From positions 1-55,074 of the forward strand of contig CAJTEX010000020.1 of the NCBI GenBank assembly GCA_910575615.1: a DNA stretch of 55,074 nucleotides. The letters run 5' to 3'. The notes below the pieces were generated by a model, which worked only from the letters and a program-made list of their open reading frames with translations, was not told the origin of the DNA and searched no databases. Of this stretch, positions 51,441-55,074 are shown in pieces (positions within the stretch are counted from its first letter, which is position 1; each line of letters begins with the position of its first letter). This stretch comes from Bacteroidales bacterium. Its GTDB lineage: Bacteria; Bacteroidota; Bacteroidia; Bacteroidales; Muribaculaceae. The translations under genes and the position numbers were made by a program.

Positions 51441-52670
51441 TTATCTTATGACAATTTTGGATGAAGCGGTTCCGCTGCGCACGATGTATATTCCGGGGGC
51501 CAGAGTCTCCCCGTTTACTTTGACACCAAGCAGATTGAAATATTCTGTCGGCAATTCATCAGCGGAGGAATAGGTTTCAGGGGCGGCCACACCTCCCGTC
51601 TGGGATATGATGTCATCCTTGAAATAAAAGCGCACCTTTGAGAATTCCGCGATTTTCTCATCGGAATCCTTTCCGATGACATTCACTGCCGGAATGTCAA
51701 TCACCGCGTTTTGCGCTTCGTCGCGCTTGTCATCATCCCAGGTAATATCGCGAATCACACCTGAAAATATCCGGGAATTGTCCGCGTCAGACAAAACGGC
51801 AGTATTCTCACCCAATCTCACTTCCTGTTCCCGGAAAGTAGCCGACATATTGTCGGCATCTATCTCAACCTCCACCGGATTTTCCCATCCTGTGCGGAAC
51901 GCATTGTAGACTACTGCCTTATGTCCGTCACTGACAGCATGAACCACCGTTTGCTCCACATCAGGGTTGCCGTCACCGTCATAATCAACGGCGGTCAAAT
52001 ATTCCATCTCTCCATGTCCGAGATAGAATACGCTGTTCTCGGCAATCTCAAACCAGCCGACATGCTGTCCTTCGCCATTCATCGCCACATATCCCCAGCG
52101 GTCTTGCGAGACAATCTTGGAGATTTTCCCGTCATGCAGCTGGAATGTGCCTGTGAAAGGCCTGTCGAAATTAGGCACATAACGCCCATCCTCGACATCC
52201 ACGGTGACGAAATAGACATCCAGGCCCGGGTCGTCATAGTCGTCGGGATCCTCATAGTAGACCGTGGCGAAGCAGCTCGGTATAGTGATTTCCCCGCTCT
52301 CAAAGTCGACGTGGCCCTTCAGTATCGCCCTGAGGATGAAGAGGTAGCCGATGTTGACATCACCGGGGTCATCAGAGAAATAATTCTCCACAATCATCGG
52401 TTGCTCGATGCAGCGGCCATACGGCTCATTGGTCTCGGGATTCACCAGCGGGCTGTAATACTCACAAGAGTAGCGGCCTTTGACTTGTGACTCGAAGTCT
52501 GTGATGGCCATTGACTCTTCTTCTGCCGGGGCCTGCCGTGACAGCCCCATCACAGGGACGGCCGAACTTGAACACATGGTTAAAGACTCTCTTGGGGCAG
52601 CAAATCCATTGACAGTGGCGGCCAACGCCAACATCAGGATTGCCCCTGAGCGGAGGTAATTCTGTTTCAT
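51441..52670 (-). CDS. Secreted protein of unknown function with sorting-like C-terminal tail
   Basis: 409 residues. A signal peptide (about 1-25, GFAA) is followed by an acidic, beta-rich body of unknown family with an EF-hand-like calcium loop (VDYDGDGNPDVE, about 228-239) and repeated short beta elements. The last about 35 residues (EYFNLLGVKV...PGIYIV) match the tail of the CotH-kinase protein and large amylase in this window. It is probably exported to the cell surface by the same route. No enzymatic motif is visible. Confidence 0.72.
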   Translation of the reverse strand: MKQNYLRSGAILMLALAATVNGFAAPRESLTMCSSSAVPVMGLSRQAPAEEESMAITDFESQVKGRYSCEYYSPLVNPETNEPYGRCIEQPMIVENYFSDDPGDVNIGYLFILRAILKGHVDFESGEITIPSCFATVYYEDPDDYDDPGLDVYFVTVDVEDGRYVPNFDRPFTGTFQLHDGKISKIVSQDRWGYVAMNGEGQHVGWFEIAENSVFYLGHGEMEYLTAVDYDGDGNPDVEQTVVHAVSDGHKAVVYNAFRTGWENPVEVEIDADNMSATFREQEVRLGENTAVLSDADNSRIFSGVIRDITWDDDKRDEAQNAVIDIPAVNVIGKDSDEKIAEFSKVRFYFKDDIISQTGGVAAPETYSSADELPTEYFNLLGVKVNGETLAPGIYIVRSGTASSKIVIR

Positions 52671-52746
52671 GTTGATGGAATCTGGGGTAAATGAATATGA
52701 TTAGTAAACGTTTGTCAGACAATTAAGACAGCCATTATGGCATCTG

Positions 52747-52754
52747 CAAATATA
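52747..52754 (-). promoter_or_regulatory. -7 box of the secreted tail protein gene
   Basis: TATATTTG on the minus strand, about 75 bases before the start codon; the -33 element is not clear. Confidence 0.5.
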
Positions 52755-52797
52755 ATGAAATAGATTGAAAACCCATTGGCCCGGACAAGAATAATCA

Positions 52798-52835
52798 TTA
52801 AGTCCCGGCATGTTTTAAAACATGCCGGGACTTAA
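52798..52835. repeat. Perfect 38-bp palindrome
   Basis: Two 19-bp arms with no spacer, TTAAGTCCCGGCATGTTTT and its exact complement. It lies about 45-80 bases upstream of the -7 box of the 409-residue gene and about 170 bases behind the small amylase gene. It could be an operator for a dimeric regulator, a terminator without T run, or a cruciform. Confidence 0.85.
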
Positions 52836-52936
52836 CACAATGAACATTGTCATCTGCCACGCGTTATAATGGCAAGAGAAGGCATTTTGCTGGCTTTATT
52901 AAAAAGCCGTCCACTCAAAAATGATTATCCTTCTCC

Positions 52937-52976
52937 GCCCGCCCTCCCCCTCGGGGAGGTGTCGGGCTCTTTTTTT
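52937..52976 (+). terminator. GC-rich hairpin followed by a T run, plus orientation
   Basis: Outer stem GCCCG/CGGGC and inner stem CCTCCCC/GGGGAGG, then T-C-T7. The plus orientation is unexpected because no plus-strand gene precedes it within 1.5 kb; it may also fold as the minus-strand terminator of the small amylase gene. Confidence 0.65.
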
Positions 52977-53008
52977 GACTTGCCGCGGGGATTGGCCGCG
53001 GCCGGTGG

Positions 53009-54481
53009 TCATTTCTTCCCACAGCAGCTCTGAGGTTGAGACGCAGGGGTAGCAAGCACTACATATGCGCCCGGGGCGAGGGTGGCGGGGATTGTGGCGG
53101 CATTGGCTGGAGCAAAAACATCGGTCAGCCCGGCCATGTCGGGCGCGGCCCCTGTGTACTCCACCGCCTCCTCCTTTGAACCGAGGTTGACGGCAACCAC
53201 CACACGCGAGTCACCCAGCGAGCGCTCAAATATGTAGAGGTCGGGCGACACGGTCGGATAACGCATCATCTTGGCTCCATCGGGGTTGCCTGCGGCCAGC
53301 GCCTTGCGGGTATGTTTCAGGTCGGTCAGAGTCTTGTAGAACGTGAAATACTCGTTGCGCGGCTCCCACTGCGGGGCCTTGTCTTTCTCAAAGAACTCAA
53401 AAGCGCGGTTCATACCTGTCTCCTGACCGGTGTATATGAGCGGCATGCCGGGCAAGGTGAAGCTAAGCACTCCGAATGCCTGCGAGAGGTTGCCGAGGCG
53501 CTCGAATTCGGTGCCCTCCCATGAATTGAGGTCATGGTTGGTGATCATCTCCATCAGGTAGGTGTCGGCGGGGAATTCAGCGGCCTGCGCGTTGAGCATC
53601 GAGTCGATTGCCACCGCGTGCTTCACGGCGAACTTGCGCGGCTCGGTCTGGCCGTTGCGGGTGTCGACAAACGTGTACTGCCCCTGGGTGGCGGCGATTT
53701 CCGAGAAGAGGTCTTTCATCGGCCAGTTGTAGCCCATGTCAAAGCCCTCTACCTGAAGCTCAGGCTTGGTGGCCTCGGCGAGCATGAACAGACCAGGCTG
53801 GGCCTCCTCGAGCTGCGGACGGGCCTCGTTCCAGAAATCGGTGGGCACCTCTCCGGCCACATCGCAACGGAAGCCGTCGATGCCGGCTTCGGTGAGCCAG
53901 AATTTCAACGCGTCAATCATCCCGGCGCGCATCTCGGGATTGGAGTAGTCGAACTTGTAGACATCGGTCCAGTCATACGGGCCATACATCTCCCCTTTCT
54001 CGTTGCGGACATACCAGTCGGGGTGCTGCTCCACCCAGGCGTTGTCACATCCCGAATGGTTGGGCACCCAGTCGATTATCACCTTCATGCCAAGGTCGTG
54101 GGCCTTTTTGACGGTGTTCTTGAAATCCTCAAGGTTGCCAAACTCGGGATTGATTTCTTTGTAGTTGCGCACAGCGTAATAGCTGCCGAGTGTCCCCTTG
54201 CGGTTTTTCTCCGAGATAGGATGGACCGGCATGAACCAGAGCAGGTCCACACCCAGCTCCTTGAGACGGGGCAACTCCTTGTCAAACGCTTGCAACGTCC
54301 CCTCGTCGGTAAACTGGCGCAGGTTGACCTCATAGATGACCGCGTTGCGGCTCCAGCAGGGATGTTTCACTTTGGTCGGGGCAACAGCCGGGATATTAAC
54401 CTGCACCGCCTCCTGGGCGGCAGCTGTGAGGCCCAACAGCGCGCACATTCCACACGCAACTCCTTTCAGAATCTTTTTCAT
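53009..54481 (-). CDS. Exported GH13 alpha-amylase / alpha-glucosidase, compact form
   Basis: 490 residues from ATG 54481, which opens the signal peptide (MKKILKGVACGMCALLG, cut near TAAAQ). GH13 residues: nucleophile D207 in GFRCDVAGEV, acid/base E236 in FMLAEATKP, and D317 in ITNHDLNS. The beta-strand motif VIIDWVPNHSG is also present. A C-terminal beta domain ends in QSCCGKK. There are no starch-binding modules and no sorting tail, unlike the large amylase at 26744-30049, so it is more likely a periplasmic enzyme for maltooligosaccharides. The frame starting at 54523 lies within the promoter region and was rejected. Confidence 0.9.
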   Translation of the reverse strand: MKKILKGVACGMCALLGLTAAAQEAVQVNIPAVAPTKVKHPCWSRNAVIYEVNLRQFTDEGTLQAFDKELPRLKELGVDLLWFMPVHPISEKNRKGTLGSYYAVRNYKEINPEFGNLEDFKNTVKKAHDLGMKVIIDWVPNHSGCDNAWVEQHPDWYVRNEKGEMYGPYDWTDVYKFDYSNPEMRAGMIDALKFWLTEAGIDGFRCDVAGEVPTDFWNEARPQLEEAQPGLFMLAEATKPELQVEGFDMGYNWPMKDLFSEIAATQGQYTFVDTRNGQTEPRKFAVKHAVAIDSMLNAQAAEFPADTYLMEMITNHDLNSWEGTEFERLGNLSQAFGVLSFTLPGMPLIYTGQETGMNRAFEFFEKDKAPQWEPRNEYFTFYKTLTDLKHTRKALAAGNPDGAKMMRYPTVSPDLYIFERSLGDSRVVVAVNLGSKEEAVEYTGAAPDMAGLTDVFAPANAATIPATLAPGAYVVLATPASQPQSCCGKK

Positions 54482-54526
54482 GGTGATATTGATGATGTTA
54501 TTGTAAGTGGTCAGGTTTTTCACTTA

Positions 54527-54557
54527 CAAATTTACCATCTTTCACCCACATTTCCAA
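54527..54557 (-). promoter_or_regulatory. Promoter of the compact amylase gene
   Basis: On the minus strand TTG (54555-54557), 20 bases, then TAAATTTG (54527-54534). The leader is about 40 bases. Confidence 0.75.
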
Positions 54558-54585
54558 CCCATGCCGTGATTTTATGGCCAAGCCA

Positions 54586-54783
54586 TCATTCAGGCTTGTC
54601 AAAAGCAATCGCTGTCAGCCGTCTCTCAAGCCTCAGGGCAATCGCGCCGCATTCCTTGATAAACGAGTAAAACTCGCCGACAGGCTGCAGCTCAGGCTCG
54701 TTGTCAACTATCCATACTATCGGCCTTATATTGGAGACCACATGGAAAAAATGCCTGACCTTGTCTGAGACCGTACCATTCAT
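54586..54783 (-). CDS. Small hypothetical protein, uncertain
   Basis: 65 codons, starting MNGTVSDKVRHFFHVV. The translation looks protein-like, with a hydrophobic strand IRPIVWIVD and a charged helix near the end, and ends at a TGA. No family is recognised and no good promoter is visible. An overlapping open frame on the other strand is less protein-like. Confidence 0.35.
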   Translation of the reverse strand: MNGTVSDKVRHFFHVVSNIRPIVWIVDNEPELQPVGEFYSFIKECGAIALRLERRLTAIAFDKPE

Positions 54784-55074
54784 ACTCGATTCATTCTAAT
54801 CTTTTAGATAAACAACCCGCATATAAATGGGTTCAGATGTCGTTGCCACCCTTTCAATCACAAATATCCCTCTATAATTTCGCGCCCTCACCGAAATTTC
54901 ATTATATTTGTCTTATCACAATGATTCGGTAAAATTTGAGGTTGTTCAGTCTTGGCTAAGCCGCTAACTGAGCCAACCGATGATTTATTTTCTGAATTAT
55001 TTTGAGATGCGGAGATTTTCCGCAAGTCGAAATAATTGTTGAGGCGAGATAAGATTCAAACATAAGCCGTTTGA
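54784..55074. other. Right-edge region without a confident gene
   Basis: AT-rich. A TATATTTG box on the plus strand (54903-54910) has no clear -33 partner. On the minus strand two short frames run in from beyond the window: one stops at 54997 (ending SPQQLFRLAENLRISK) and one at 54956 (ending KINHRLAQLAA). Either could be the tail of a gene; neither can be identified. Confidence 0.4.

Larger units (their letters stand above)
52671..53008. other. Intergenic region with promoter, palindrome and hairpins
   Basis: No coding sequence is supported. From left to right it holds a minus-strand -7 box (52747-52754), a 38-bp perfect palindrome (52798-52835), a small GGCTTT/AAAGCC hairpin (52892-52908) and a GC-rich plus-oriented terminator (52937-52976). 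Confidence 0.7.

Noticed and set aside
51253-51573. Plus-strand frame of 106 codons
   Set aside because: It runs across a structured dispersed repeat and into the antisense of the 409-residue gene; no promoter or family features.
53534-54670. Plus-strand frame of 378 codons opposite the compact amylase
   Set aside because: Shadow of a gene with clear GH13 catalytic residues.
54956-55074. Transposase tail at the right edge
   Set aside because: Two competing short frames run off the edge, and neither can be matched to a family, so no gene call is made.

Overview
The window looks like a chromosome segment of a Bacteroidales bacterium, most likely Muribaculaceae (S24-7 group). That placement is inference. 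It rests on the many TAnnTTTG -7 boxes with TTG/TTTG about 19-20 bases upstream, the near absence of Shine-Dalgarno sites, a serine palmitoyltransferase, the nusB-yajC-ybbR-coaE gene order, a histone H1-like peptide, and secreted proteins sharing a C-terminal tail typical of the group. Most of the window is GC-rich housekeeping DNA.

Left part (1-24 kb): the start of an ISAon1-type transposase at the edge, a tandem pair of tRNA-Arg(ACG) genes, a minus-strand pair (AlbA_2-domain protein and 5'-nucleotidase), a lipoprotein/ABC ATPase/FtsX-like permease operon, a RelA-type (p)ppGpp synthetase with a degenerate hydrolase domain, a secreted CotH-kinase protein, a lipoprotein, the operon nusB-yajC-ybbR-coaE-DUF2851, a TetR-like regulator, and a minus-strand run of thioesterase, dprA and nucleoside phosphorylase.

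Middle (24-39 kb): a secreted M3 peptidase, a large modular alpha-amylase, serine palmitoyltransferase (sphingolipids), tRNA-Leu(TAG), an NfnAB-like flavoprotein pair followed by threonine ammonia-lyase and glutaminase, a 58-residue histone-like protein, and a PIF1/RecD-like helicase with a C-terminal helix-turn-helix.

Accessory island (about 39.2-47.6 kb): this stretch begins with an AT heptamer tandem repeat and a strong promoter and is visibly richer in A+T at its left end. It encodes what I read as a complete ribosomally made, modified peptide (RiPP) cassette: a 115-codon precursor with a Gly-Gly site and a 7-cysteine, Asn/Gly/Ser-rich core; a radical SAM/SPASM maturase; a TonB-receptor-like outer-membrane barrel; and an ABC exporter with a C39 peptidase domain that would cut after Gly-Gly. 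Right behind it is a two-gene AAA-ATPase plus unknown-protein module that may be a defence system. This island is the best candidate for an undescribed system in the window.

Right part (47.6-55 kb): glycyl-tRNA synthetase, LemA, an FKBP-type isomerase lipoprotein, the CrcB/Fluc fluoride channel, a structured dispersed repeat, a secreted protein with the shared C-terminal tail, a 38-bp perfect palindrome, and a second, smaller GH13 alpha-amylase.
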